Shown: positions 39,381 to 47,072 of the stretch, piece after piece
Layout: the number at the start of each line of letters is the position of its first letter
How positions within the stretch are numbered: position 1 is the stretch's first letter
Assembly: GCA_027314515.1 (NCBI GenBank)
Contig: DAHVAR010000073.1
Location: 1 to 64,000 of the forward strand
Reading direction: 5' to 3'
Length of the DNA stretch: 64,000 nt
DNA from: Actinomycetota bacterium
GTDB taxonomy: Bacteria > Actinomycetota > Actinomycetes > Streptosporangiales > Streptosporangiaceae
Translations under genes and position numbers: made by a program
Notes under the pieces: generated by a model
What the model saw: the letters and a program-made list of their open reading frames with translations, nothing else
Database searches by the model: none
What the model was told of the DNA's origin: nothing

Positions 39381-41027
39381 TCACGGACGGGCAGCAGCCT
39401 TGTCCGGCCGGCACGCCCGGCACGGGACGCAGCCAGACTCCTCGGCTGCCGCCTGGCTCATGGTCTGCAGGTCTTCGGTCCCAAGGAACCTGATCAAGAT
39501 GCAGTCGGCCTCGTGATACCGGGCGATGCCGGGGACCACCGAGACCTGCCCGGCGTCCGTCGCGGAGCCGCCGTCAGCCGCACCGCTCGACCGGGCTGTG
39601 CCGTCGGCGCTGACGCTAGCCCCGGCTGTATTAACCGCGCCTGCCGCCGGCCGGACGCTGGCGGCAGGCGCGGCGGCGGCAGTGGCAGCGGCGGCGGCGG
39701 TGGTGGCGGCGGCAGCGGTGGTGGCGGCGGCAGCGGTGGTGGTGGTGGTGGTGGTGGTGGCGGCGGCGGCAGCGGTGGTGGCGGCAGTAGCGGTGGCAGC
39801 GGCGGCGGCCTGGGCCGGCACAGAACTGCGGGACACCGCTGAAGCCGGAGCGACCCGCGCTACCTGTGGGCTGTCAGCCCCGGTTGCGACAGCCGGCCGG
39901 GTTACCTCGGCAGGGCCGGGCGCGGCCGGAGAAGAGCTGGCCGGACCCGCCGCAGTCTTGGCGGCTGCGGCAGCCTCGGCCTCTTTCTGCAGGCGGGTGC
40001 GGCCCGAGTTGGCCAGGCTGACAGGCGCCGGCCCGGTCAGCGGGTCCGCCGATGTCACCGGGCCGGCCGGCCGGCGGACGGCCGGCGACGGCCCGCCCAG
40101 CGGGTCGGCCGAGGGCCTGCGCGGCTCGTGCTGACGCGGTTGCTGGTCAGCCAGCCCGCTGGCCGACGAAATAGCGGCATCCGCTGACCGTGGAGCTGAC
40201 TCCCGGCCTGACGGTCCGGCCGGCACTGACAATCCGGCCGGCACTGACGATCCGGCCGGCACTGACGATCCGGCGGGCACTACGGACGGAGCGGACCGAA
40301 CGGCCGTTGCCCTGTCGGGGCCGGCCTGCCGGGATACCTCGGCTGCGGAGTTGAGCCGCCGCGCTAGCCGGGTCGGGTCGTCGGCGGGGCTCTCCGTCGC
40401 GGCTGCGGTCGGGGCCTGGCCTGCGTTCCCGTGCTCCGCGGCCACCGGGCGCTCAGCCATCTCAGGACCCCGGCCGGGTGCGGCATGGTCCGCGGTCAGC
40501 GGGCTGCCGGCTACGCCAGAAGGCGGTCGTTCCGTCCGCGGCGAAGGTGGCTCGACGCCAGCCGCGCGAGCGCCGGCCGGGCGGGCATCAGCGGGCCCGC
40601 GGCCAGCGCGCTCGGCGGGGACCTGGCCCCCGACGAGCGTGCGGTCTGCGGCCGGATCCAGGCGGCCGGCCGGCTCCCGGTCGTGCCATGCCCGCGGCCC
40701 CGGCGGTGCCGACTGGTGCCCCGTGCCTGATTGGCGGGCCAGCCAGTCAGCATCGGTCATATCGGCCCCGCTGCGTGCCAAGCGCTCACCAGCAGCACGC
40801 TCAGCCGCGACGTGCTCACCATCTTCATGGCCAGATCTAGCCGTCGCGACCGCCGGACCGAACACCTGGTCCCGCCACACGGCCACGGCGGCGATCAGCA
40901 TCAGCAACGCCAGCGCAGCCAGTGCGATCGAGACGTAGACCAGAGTCAGATCGCCGGACACTGCCCCCGCGATCAGCAAGCCGATCGCCACAGCGACGAC
41001 GGACACGATTGCGCCGAACCGGATCAC
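39381..41027 (-). CDS. Membrane protein with Ala/Thr repeats and C-terminal Cys motif
   Basis: This 548-residue protein has two N-terminal membrane helices (about residues 4-24 and 28-50: FGAIVSVVAVAIGLLIAGAV, LVYVSIALAALALLMLIAAV), then a very long low-complexity Ala/Pro/Ser/Thr region. The tail is conserved-looking: VSVVPGIARYHEADCILIRF, LGTEDLQTMSQAAAEESGC and VPCRACRPD. That tail resembles the short Ada-like metal-binding module found at the end of other actinobacterial membrane proteins, with three cysteines available. Function is unknown; it follows divIVA, suggesting an envelope or division role. The GTG at 41027 is the likely start. Triplet and 18-bp repeats are inside. Confidence 0.75.
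   Translation of the reverse strand: MIRFGAIVSVVAVAIGLLIAGAVSGDLTLVYVSIALAALALLMLIAAVAVWRDQVFGPAVATARSGHEDGEHVAAERAAGERLARSGADMTDADWLARQSGTGHQSAPPGPRAWHDREPAGRLDPAADRTLVGGQVPAERAGRGPADARPAGARAAGVEPPSPRTERPPSGVAGSPLTADHAAPGRGPEMAERPVAAEHGNAGQAPTAAATESPADDPTRLARRLNSAAEVSRQAGPDRATAVRSAPSVVPAGSSVPAGSSVPAGLSVPAGPSGRESAPRSADAAISSASGLADQQPRQHEPRRPSADPLGGPSPAVRRPAGPVTSADPLTGPAPVSLANSGRTRLQKEAEAAAAAKTAAGPASSSPAAPGPAEVTRPAVATGADSPQVARVAPASAVSRSSVPAQAAAAATATAATTAAAAATTTTTTTTAAAATTAAAATTAAAAATAAAAPAASVRPAAGAVNTAGASVSADGTARSSGAADGGSATDAGQVSVVPGIARYHEADCILIRFLGTEDLQTMSQAAAEESGCVPCRACRPDKAAARP
39672..39806. repeat. GGC/GGT triplet tract encoding poly-Ala/Thr
   Basis: About 135 bp consist almost only of GGC and GGT triplets with a few AGC/AGT/GTA interruptions on the plus strand. 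On the minus strand they encode runs of alanine and threonine, including eight threonines in a row. Being triplet-based, length change keeps the reading frame. Confidence 0.9.
40216..40287. repeat. 18-bp tandem repeat in the membrane-protein gene
   Basis: Three near-perfect copies of an 18-bp unit and a degenerate fourth encode SVPAGS-type hexads in the low-complexity region of the 548-residue membrane protein. Confidence 0.85.
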
Positions 41028-41070
41028 CTGCGGGCTCCGTTAGTCGTCAAGCGCAGTCAGCCTGGTCGCG

Positions 41071-41904
41071 CTACCGGCGGTCGTGCGGGCCCGCGTCTGA
41101 CGGGTGGAAGCCGCCATTGTGCGCCACTGGCTCCGGGATCGCCTGGTAGCCGCTGTTCGGGTTGCCATTGCGCATGTCCAGGCGACCCATTCCGACGCCG
41201 ACCGGCGACTGCTGGGGACCGGCGCCTACGGCCGGGAACACGCCGCTGTCGGCAGCGCCGGCCTCAAGGTCGCGTAGCTGGCCCTCCAGGTACGCCTTCA
41301 GCCGGCTGCGGTACTCGCGCTCGAACGCGCGCAGGTCATCCACGCGCCGCTCAAGCTCTTCGCGGGACTGGACGAGCGAGCCCATCGCCTGACGGTGGCG
41401 CTCCTGCGCATCGCGCTCGAGGCTCTCGGCCCTGGCGCGAGCATCACTGGTCACCTGCTCGGCCTGGCGGCGCGCCTTGGTCAGGATGTCATCGGCCTCG
41501 CGGCGGGCGCGGCCGAGCGTCTCGTCGGCTTCGCGCCGGGCGTCGGCGATGGCCTGGTCGGCTGTCTGCTGTGCAAGCGCGAGAACCCGGGCGGCCGTAT
41601 CCATGTTGTCCTCGGCAGGCCGCCGCGGAGCCAGCATGACCGGCTCGGGCCGCGGCTCAGGCTCATGCCGGACCGGCTCGGGCATGATTTCCGGGAGCTC
41701 GGCCTGCGCGGTCAGCGAAACTGGCGGCTTGCCGCGCAGCACTTCAGCCAGCTTGGCCCTGAGCTCCTCGTTCTCCTGAATGAGTTCGTCAAGCGCTGCT
41801 TCTACTTCGTCGAGGAAAGCGTCGACTTCCTCTTCGTCGTAGCCCGGCCTGAGCCTGGTCGTGCTGAACTGCTTGTTCCGCACATCCGCGGGCGTCAGTG
41901 GCAT
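41071..41904 (-). CDS. divIVA: DivIVA / Wag31 polar growth protein
   Basis: This 277-residue coiled-coil protein is the actinobacterial DivIVA (Wag31) that marks cell poles and directs wall growth. The N-terminal membrane-binding DivIVA domain reads MPLTPADVRNKQFSTTRLRP then GYDEEEVDAFLDEVEAALD. A Pro/Glu linker follows, then a long coiled coil (about residues 100-215, with repeats such as ADARREADETLGRARREADD). The C-terminus is Gly/Pro-rich. The gene follows yggT by 50 bp in the usual sepF-yggT-divIVA order. Confidence 0.95.
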   Translation of the reverse strand: MPLTPADVRNKQFSTTRLRPGYDEEEVDAFLDEVEAALDELIQENEELRAKLAEVLRGKPPVSLTAQAELPEIMPEPVRHEPEPRPEPVMLAPRRPAEDNMDTAARVLALAQQTADQAIADARREADETLGRARREADDILTKARRQAEQVTSDARARAESLERDAQERHRQAMGSLVQSREELERRVDDLRAFEREYRSRLKAYLEGQLRDLEAGAADSGVFPAVGAGPQQSPVGVGMGRLDMRNGNPNSGYQAIPEPVAHNGGFHPSDAGPHDRR

Positions 41905-41954
41905 CTCTTCTCCCTGGAGCTTTGTCCCTTTGGACGCTACCTGATGACCTTATG

Positions 41955-42239
41955 TCACCGTGCGACTTGCCAGAGCACGTAGACCACCAGGAACAGCAGC
42001 ATGAAGCTGAGGTCAAGAGCCACACTACCGAGGCGGACCGAGGGAATGTAGCGCCTTAGAAATCTCAGTGGCGGATCTGTGGCGGAGTAAACACCCTCAG
42101 CTATCACAAGAAGGACACCTGACGGGCTCCACGATCTGGCGTAGACCTGTATCCAGCTGATAACCAGCCGCACGATGAGCAAGACAAGGTAGACCGACAG
42201 CAGGTAGAAACAGACATCCCTCAAAATGTTCACACGCAC
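41955..42239 (-). CDS. YggT-family membrane protein
   Basis: This 94-residue protein has two main hydrophobic segments (VCFYLLSVYLVLLIVRLVIS and LDLSFMLLFLVVYVLWQVA) around the conserved SATDPPLRFLRRYIPSVRLG motif of the YggT family. Members next to sepF are linked to septum or envelope organisation. It lies between sepF and divIVA, as is common in Gram-positive bacteria. A GTG start at 42239 (RVNILRDVCFY) fits. Confidence 0.9.
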   Translation of the reverse strand: MRVNILRDVCFYLLSVYLVLLIVRLVISWIQVYARSWSPSGVLLVIAEGVYSATDPPLRFLRRYIPSVRLGSVALDLSFMLLFLVVYVLWQVAR

Positions 42240-42293
42240 TGCCTATCAGGTCACAAAGGTCCGGAGGCCTGCCTGGCTTGGCAGCGCCGCTGG

Positions 42294-42785
42294 TCAGCTC
42301 TGGTTGAAGAAGCCCCGCTCCGCGATCCGGGCTTTGTCCTCGGCTGCCACCTCAACATTAGCCGGGGACAGCAGGAACACCTTGTTCGTCACTCGCTCGA
42401 TGCTCCCGCGCAATCCGAAGATCAAGCCCGCAGAGAAGTCCACCAGCCGCTTCGCGTCGCTGTCGACCATCTCAGTCAGGTTCATGATCACCGGGGTGCC
42501 CTCACGGAAGTGCTCTCCGATCGTACGAGCCTCATTGTACGTGCGCGGATGCAAGGTCGTGATCCGCGCCAGATCGGTGGTCTGCACCTGCCCGGTGAGT
42601 CTCCGGTCGGCGACCCGGCTCCCGGCGGCGTCCGGCAGCGCAGCCTCGTGCCGGTCGTCGTCCTGCACTAGCTCGGTGCCGTACTCGTCGTACTCGCCGT
42701 AGTCGTCCTGGTACTGGTCTTCGAAGCGGTGGTCATCCTCTACCAGGCCGAGATAGACCGCCATCTTGCGCATAGCGCTGGCCAT
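42294..42785 (-). CDS. sepF: Cell division protein SepF
   Basis: This 163-residue protein anchors FtsZ to the membrane. It starts with the amphipathic helix [18 protein letters not shown], continues with an acidic disordered linker rich in Asp, Glu and Tyr, and ends in the SepF core with [40 protein letters not shown] and [15 protein letters not shown]. The ATG at 42785 is chosen because GGAGG lies a few bases upstream; the open frame adds seven residues. It follows yggS with a gap of about 77 bp. Confidence 0.95.
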   Translation of the reverse strand: MASAMRKMAVYLGLVEDDHRFEDQYQDDYGEYDEYGTELVQDDDRHEAALPDAAGSRVADRRLTGQVQTTDLARITTLHPRTYNEARTIGEHFREGTPVIMNLTEMVDSDAKRLVDFSAGLIFGLRGSIERVTNKVFLLSPANVEVAAEDKARIAERGFFNQS

Positions 42786-42862
42786 CTGCTGTCCTCCGTC
42801 GTGCACGCCGAGCGGCCCGGCCTGGTGCGGGTCTTACTGGCCAGGGTCCCACGCGACGGACA

Positions 42863-43606
42863 TTACCTGACGAAGGCTCGCCGGTCACCGAGCAACGCCG
42901 TACCGATTCGCACGTGTGTCGCGCCTTCAGCGATTGCCTCGCGCAGGTCACCGCTCATGCCCGCGGAGATCACCTGTGCGCGGGGGTAGTCGGCCCGTAC
43001 CGTTTCGGCGATCTCCTTCAGGCGCGCGTAGGCCGGCCGGGCCGACTGCCCGAGTGGCGCGACCGCCATCACCCCCGCGAGTTCGAGCCCCTCGGTGGCC
43101 GCGATCTGCGCGGCCAGCTCTGGCACCTGACCCGGCGCGACACCGCCGCGGCCAGCCGCTGGACCCGATCCAGCCGCGTCTGCGGGGTCCAGGCTGACCT
43201 GAACCAGGCAGCGGAGCACCCGGCCGGCCTCGCTGGCCCGTCGGCCGAGCGCGGTCACCAGCCTGCCCCTGTCGACCGAGTGCACCATGTGCGCATACCT
43301 GGCGACGCTGGCCGCCTTGTTGACCTGCAACTGGCCGACGAAGTGCCAGCGCAGTCCGAGTCCGGCGGCATCGCACACGGCGACCTTCGGCACCGCTTCC
43401 TGGTCCTTGTTCTCGCCGACGTCGATCACGCCAAGACCAGCCAGCGCCATGATGTCGGAGACGGGGAAGGTCTTGGTGACTGCGATCAGAGTGACCTCGG
43501 CCGGATCTCGCCCGGCGGCGGCGCACGCGCCGGCAATGCTGGCCCGCACGGCCGCCAGGCTGGCTGCGAGCTCAGCTAGCCGCTCCTGGTCAGCCGGACT
43601 GTTCAT
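42863..43606 (-). CDS. YggS-family PLP-binding protein
   Basis: This 247-residue protein is a PLP homeostasis protein of the YggS/PROSC family. The PLP lysine lies in LIAVTKTFPVSDI, and other family signatures are GENKDQEAVPK, RWHFVGQLQVNKA, VHSVDRGRLV and SAGMSGDLREAIAEGATHVRIG. It binds PLP without a known reaction. Its position between pgeF and sepF is conserved in actinobacteria. Confidence 0.93.
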   Translation of the reverse strand: MNSPADQERLAELAASLAAVRASIAGACAAAGRDPAEVTLIAVTKTFPVSDIMALAGLGVIDVGENKDQEAVPKVAVCDAAGLGLRWHFVGQLQVNKAASVARYAHMVHSVDRGRLVTALGRRASEAGRVLRCLVQVSLDPADAAGSGPAAGRGGVAPGQVPELAAQIAATEGLELAGVMAVAPLGQSARPAYARLKEIAETVRADYPRAQVISAGMSGDLREAIAEGATHVRIGTALLGDRRAFVR

Positions 43607-43648
43607 CAGGTCCGGCCATCAGCGCACCCGTTCGCCGCCAGGCCGCGG

Positions 43649-44434
43649 TCATGGCGCGTTGCCAGCATCGCTGGTTCCGGCTGGCGCTAGCCAGATCAGG
43701 CCGGCGAACCGGCCGGTCGTGCCGTCCCGCCGGTAGGAGTACAGGTCGCCGCACTCTTTCGTGCACCGCGGCACCGACCGGATCCAGCCGACTCCGGCTG
43801 CGGCCAGCTGAGCCCGCACGCCCGCGGCGATGTCAAGGCCGGCGGTCCCGTCTGTCGTCTGGCAGCGTGCCTCCGGCACGGCGGCGCTGACTCGTGCCTG
43901 CAGGTCGGCCTGCACCTCGTAGCAGCCACCGCAGATCGACGGGCCGGTCAGTGCGCGCATCAGGGCCGGGCTTGCGCCAGCCGCCGTCATCGCCGTGATC
44001 AGAGCCGGCACCACGCCCGCAACCAGGCCCTCGCGGCCGGCATGCGCAACCCCGACGAGCCGGGAAGCAGGATCGGCAACCAGCACCGGCAGGCAGTCGG
44101 CGGCCAGCACGCACAGCGGCCGGCCGGGCACATCGGTGAACATGGCGTCAACCGGCCCCGGCGGCTCGGTCATCCCGGCACCGAGATAGCAGACGCCCGC
44201 CCCGTGGACCTGGTGCATCCAGGCCAGGTCCCGCGCGGCGACCTCGCACGCAGCGGCCAGCGCGGCCCGGTTCGCAGCGACCGCGGCGGGGTCGTCCCCT
44301 ACCCTCAGCCCAAGGTTGAGCGAGTCGAAGGGAGGGCTGCTCACCCCGCCGCTACGGTCGGAAAACGCCGCGAGTATCCCGTCGCCTAGCTCCTGCCAGG
44401 CCAGCCTTGGCGGGTCGGCCGTGACCCGCCTCAC
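43649..44434 (-). CDS. pgeF: Purine nucleoside phosphorylase / laccase-domain protein (PgeF/YfiH)
   Basis: This 261-residue protein has the YfiH (laccase-domain) fold. The key segments are [20 protein letters not shown], the first histidine in [10 protein letters not shown], the cysteine in [13 protein letters not shown], and the second histidine in [14 protein letters not shown]. The expected SICGGCYEV and the C-terminal SYRRDG are also seen. Family members are reported as purine nucleoside phosphorylases and, in E. coli, as editing enzymes of muropeptide mis-synthesis; which applies here is not known. The GTG start overlaps the ftsZ stop (GTGA). Confidence 0.9.
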   Translation of the reverse strand: MRRVTADPPRLAWQELGDGILAAFSDRSGGVSSPPFDSLNLGLRVGDDPAAVAANRAALAAACEVAARDLAWMHQVHGAGVCYLGAGMTEPPGPVDAMFTDVPGRPLCVLAADCLPVLVADPASRLVGVAHAGREGLVAGVVPALITAMTAAGASPALMRALTGPSICGGCYEVQADLQARVSAAVPEARCQTTDGTAGLDIAAGVRAQLAAAGVGWIRSVPRCTKECGDLYSYRRDGTTGRFAGLIWLAPAGTSDAGNAP

Positions 44435-46011
44435 TTCAGGAAATCGGGTACGTCGAGCTCGTCATCTTCCTCGAAGACCACCGACTTGCGCCGGGTGCTG
44501 CCCGGATCCGGTCGGCCAGCCGCACCCGGCCGCGCCCCGGCGGGCTGCCCGTCTCGTGTGGCGTACCCAGCCGGGTCCTCCGGGCTGCCGATCCGCGGTG
44601 CCGGTATGCCGTCGACCATGCCGTCGCCGGGCGCGCCCCGGCCGGCCGGGCTGTCCGCCGACGCGCTGTCGCCGCGCGCGCTGTCGCCCGGCGGGCCGCC
44701 GGGACCACTCCCGTTCGCTGCCGCGATGGCCGGCTCGCCGACGGAGTCGCCAGCCTGGCCAGGCTGTGCCGGGCCGGAGCCTGCCGGGCCGGACCCTGCC
44801 GGGCCGGAGCCTGCCGGGCCGGACGGGCTGCCCGCCAGGCCGGGGCCGACCGCAGCCGCTCCCCCCGGCCGGGCATCGCCGAGCTGGAACGGCCGCCAGG
44901 CCGGTCCCCCGGCCGGGCCTGCGGGCTCCGCGCCGGAACCGGACTGGCCCGCCTGCGCAGCGGACGGCAGCGCAGCAGACGGCAGCGCAGCAGACGGCAG
45001 CCCGGCGCCAGCGCCGCCCTGCGCCGTGCCGTAGCTGGCAGTACGCGGCCGCGACCGGCCGGGCTGCGGTTCGTCGAAACCGGCCGCGATGACCGTCACC
45101 CGAACCTCGTCGCCGAGCGCGTCGTCGATGACCGCGCCGAAGATGATGTTGGCGTCGGGCGCGGCCGAGTTCGCCACCAGTTGCGCGGCTTCGTTGATCT
45201 CGAACAGGCCCAGGTCCGAGCCGCCCTGAATGGACAGCAGCACGCCGTGCGCGCCGTCGATGCTCGCCTCCAGCAGCGGGCTGGAGATCGCCATCTCGGC
45301 AGCCGCGACCGCCCGGTCGTCGCCGCGGGCCGTGCCGATCCCCATCAGCGCCGAGCCCGCTCCGGACATGACCGATCTCACGTCGGCGAAATCCAGGTTG
45401 ATCAGGCCCGGCGTGGTGATCAGGTCGGTGATTCCCTGGACACCGGACAGCAGCACCTGGTCGGCGGCCTTGAACGCGTCCAGCACGCTGACATGGCGGT
45501 CGGAGATCGACAGCAGACGGTCATTGGGGATCACGATGAGCGTATCGACCTCGCTGCGCAGCCGCTCGATCCCGGTGTCGGCCTGCGCAGCGCGCCGCTT
45601 GCCCTCGAAGCCGAACGGGCGGGTCACGACGCCGATCGTCAGCGCCCCGAGCGACCGGGCGACGTCCGCGACCACCGGCGCCCCGCCGGTACCCGTCCCG
45701 CCGCCTTCGCCGGCGGTGACGAACACCATGTCCGCGCCCTTGAGAACTTCCTCGATTTCGTCGCGGTGATCTTGTGCAGCCTTGGCGCCGATATCGGGGT
45801 TGGCTCCCGCGCCCAGGCCCCTGGTCAGCTCTCGCCCGACATCGAGCTTGACGTCGGCGTCGCTCATCAGCAGCGCCTGGGCGTCAGTGTTGATCGCGAT
45901 GAACTCGACTCCCCTGAGCCCTTCCTCGATCATCCGGTTCACGGCGTTGACGCCGCCCCCGCCGATACCGACGACCTTGATTACCGCCAGGTAGTTCTGC
46001 GGTGCTGCCAC
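44431..46011 (-). CDS. ftsZ: Cell division GTPase FtsZ with repeat-expanded linker
   Basis: This 526-residue tubulin-like GTPase forms the division ring. The GTG at 46011 (translated [20 protein letters not shown]) matches the actinobacterial N-terminus. The nucleotide motif [14 protein letters not shown] and the T7-loop region [20 protein letters not shown] are intact. The globular domain ends near residue 315 ([15 protein letters not shown]). A linker of about 195 residues follows, rich in Gly, Pro, Ala and Ser and containing two blocks of 15-bp DNA repeats. The conserved C-terminal peptide [11 protein letters not shown], which binds SepF and other partners, is kept. Typical Streptomyces FtsZ is about 400 residues, so the linker is greatly enlarged. 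Confidence 0.96.
   Translation of the reverse strand: MAAPQNYLAVIKVVGIGGGGVNAVNRMIEEGLRGVEFIAINTDAQALLMSDADVKLDVGRELTRGLGAGANPDIGAKAAQDHRDEIEEVLKGADMVFVTAGEGGGTGTGGAPVVADVARSLGALTIGVVTRPFGFEGKRRAAQADTGIERLRSEVDTLIVIPNDRLLSISDRHVSVLDAFKAADQVLLSGVQGITDLITTPGLINLDFADVRSVMSGAGSALMGIGTARGDDRAVAAAEMAISSPLLEASIDGAHGVLLSIQGGSDLGLFEINEAAQLVANSAAPDANIIFGAVIDDALGDEVRVTVIAAGFDEPQPGRSRPRTASYGTAQGGAGAGLPSAALPSAALPSAAQAGQSGSGAEPAGPAGGPAWRPFQLGDARPGGAAAVGPGLAGSPSGPAGSGPAGSGPAGSGPAQPGQAGDSVGEPAIAAANGSGPGGPPGDSARGDSASADSPAGRGAPGDGMVDGIPAPRIGSPEDPAGYATRDGQPAGARPGAAGRPDPGSTRRKSVVFEEDDELDVPDFLK
44768..44824. repeat. 15-bp tandem repeat in the FtsZ linker (block 1)
   Basis: About 3.7 copies of a 15-bp unit related to GCCGGGCCGGAGCCT encode GSGPA pentads on the minus strand. 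The copies differ only by a G/C exchange. Confidence 0.9.
44955..44999. repeat. 15-bp tandem repeat in the FtsZ linker (block 2)
   Basis: Three copies of a unit related to GCGCAGCAGACGGCA encode LPSAA pentads on the minus strand, two of them identical. Confidence 0.9.
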
Positions 46012-46100
46012 GAGGAGCAAACCTTTCCGCTCGTCTTACCTCCGGGGGGAGAACTTCCGCAGTCCCCCCGCGCCGCCCCCGGCACGATTCCGGCTCATGC

Positions 46101-46131
46101 AACTCTCACCCTCAACTTGAGATTTAGAGTT
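46101..46131. promoter_or_regulatory. 31-bp symmetrical interrupted palindrome upstream of ftsZ
   Basis: On the plus strand the outer arms AACTCT (46101-46106) and AGAGTT (46126-46131) and the inner arms CTCAA (46111-46115) and TTGAG (46117-46121) are arranged with equal 4-base spacers around a central C. A TTGACA (minus strand, 46133-46138) abuts it. It lies about 90-120 nt upstream of the ftsZ start in the 269-bp gap after ftsQ, as expected for an operator or promoter region of ftsZ. Confidence 0.6.
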
Positions 46132-46155
46132 ATGTCAAGCTGCCGATTGATAGGG

Positions 46156-46185
46156 ACAGTAGGGTTGCACGCATCCCCAGGTCAA
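46156..46185 (-). promoter_or_regulatory. Candidate ftsZ promoter
   Basis: On the minus strand TTGACC (46180-46185) and TACTGT (46156-46161) are spaced by 18 bp, a good match to a housekeeping promoter. It is about 145 nt upstream of the ftsZ start and just upstream of the interrupted palindrome, so transcription would run through that site. Confidence 0.55.
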
Positions 46186-46243
46186 CCACTGGTAGCTCTC
46201 CCGGCGCGGCGTGTCGCCCCGGCCGCACCGCAAAGCGTGCCAT

Positions 46244-46279
46244 GCCAGCCGGGCGGGCCAGCCGGGCGGGCCAGCCGCC
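46244..46279. repeat. 13-bp intergenic tandem repeat after ftsQ
   Basis: Two perfect copies of GCCAGCCGGGCGG and most of a third lie immediately downstream of the ftsQ stop. The period is not a multiple of three. Confidence 0.85.
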
Positions 46280-46280
46280 T

Positions 46281-47072
46281 TCATCCGGCCGTCACCGCCG
46301 TGCCCGGATCACTGATGTCGTAGTAGCGCGCGTGCGTGCGCAGCAGCATCGCTAGTTCGGCCAGCTTCTGGGCCGGTAGCGCGGCACTGCCCCACAGCAC
46401 AGTGATCCCCCCGGTCAGGTGCAGCGTGACGGTACTGGCCGAGGCCGCGGACACCGAGGCGATCCGCGTGCGCAAGCCGCGCGGAAGCTGCCGGAGCACC
46501 GCGGCCGCAGCGGCGACGGCCGGGTTGCCGCGCAGCACGGCTGGCGGGGCGGTCAGCAATGGCATCGACGCGGGCTTGCGGGACACCCACTGGAAAGCCA
46601 CCCCGTGGGAGTCGACCAGCTGATAACGGCCCGCGGCGGCGACCGCGAACACCGGCGTGCGCTCCCGCACGGTGATGACGATGGTGTCCGGCCAGGACCG
46701 GCGCACCGTGGCGGACAGCACCGGCGCGAGTTCCTCGACCCGCCGGGCGGCCGCTCCGGTGTTGACCGTGGCGAGCGGCGCACCCGCGGCAATCCGTGCC
46801 ACCCGGCGTACCTGCGCCGCTGTCACCAGCCGATTCCCGGTCACCTCGACGTGCCGCACCACAAGCAGGCTGGAACCGAGAAGCGCCCAGCAGGCTCCGG
46901 CCAGAATCGTCAGCACCAGCGCGCCGACGAAGACCCTGCGCCACGGATCGCCATGCCGACTGCTCACCGTCCCCCGGTCTGCCGGGGCGGGCCGGGAGCG
47001 GCTGGCTGGAAAATCCGCGTTCCCGCCGTCTGGGTCCGTGAGGGCCGGACGCAGCTGGCGGGGGCTCACCAC
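46281..47072 (-). CDS. ftsQ: Cell division protein FtsQ
   Basis: This 263-residue bitopic protein links divisome components. A 45-residue cytoplasmic part precedes one membrane helix (RRVFVGALVLTILAGACWAL), followed by the POTRA domain (VVRHVEVTGNRLVTAAQVRR, APLATVNTGAAARRVEELAP) and the beta domain with TIVITVRERTPVFAVAAAGR and YQLVDSHGVAFQWV. The start at 47072 overlaps the end of murC by 7 bp. Sequence conservation is low, as usual for the family, but position and domain layout agree. Confidence 0.9.
   Translation of the reverse strand: MVSPRQLRPALTDPDGGNADFPASRSRPAPADRGTVSSRHGDPWRRVFVGALVLTILAGACWALLGSSLLVVRHVEVTGNRLVTAAQVRRVARIAAGAPLATVNTGAAARRVEELAPVLSATVRRSWPDTIVITVRERTPVFAVAAAGRYQLVDSHGVAFQWVSRKPASMPLLTAPPAVLRGNPAVAAAAAVLRQLPRGLRTRIASVSAASASTVTLHLTGGITVLWGSAALPAQKLAELAMLLRTHARYYDISDPGTAVTAG

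Noticed and set aside
39526-40134. Plus-strand frame encoding long Val/Ala runs
   Set aside because: It is the reverse reading of the triplet repeats in the minus-strand membrane-protein gene and has no other protein-like features.
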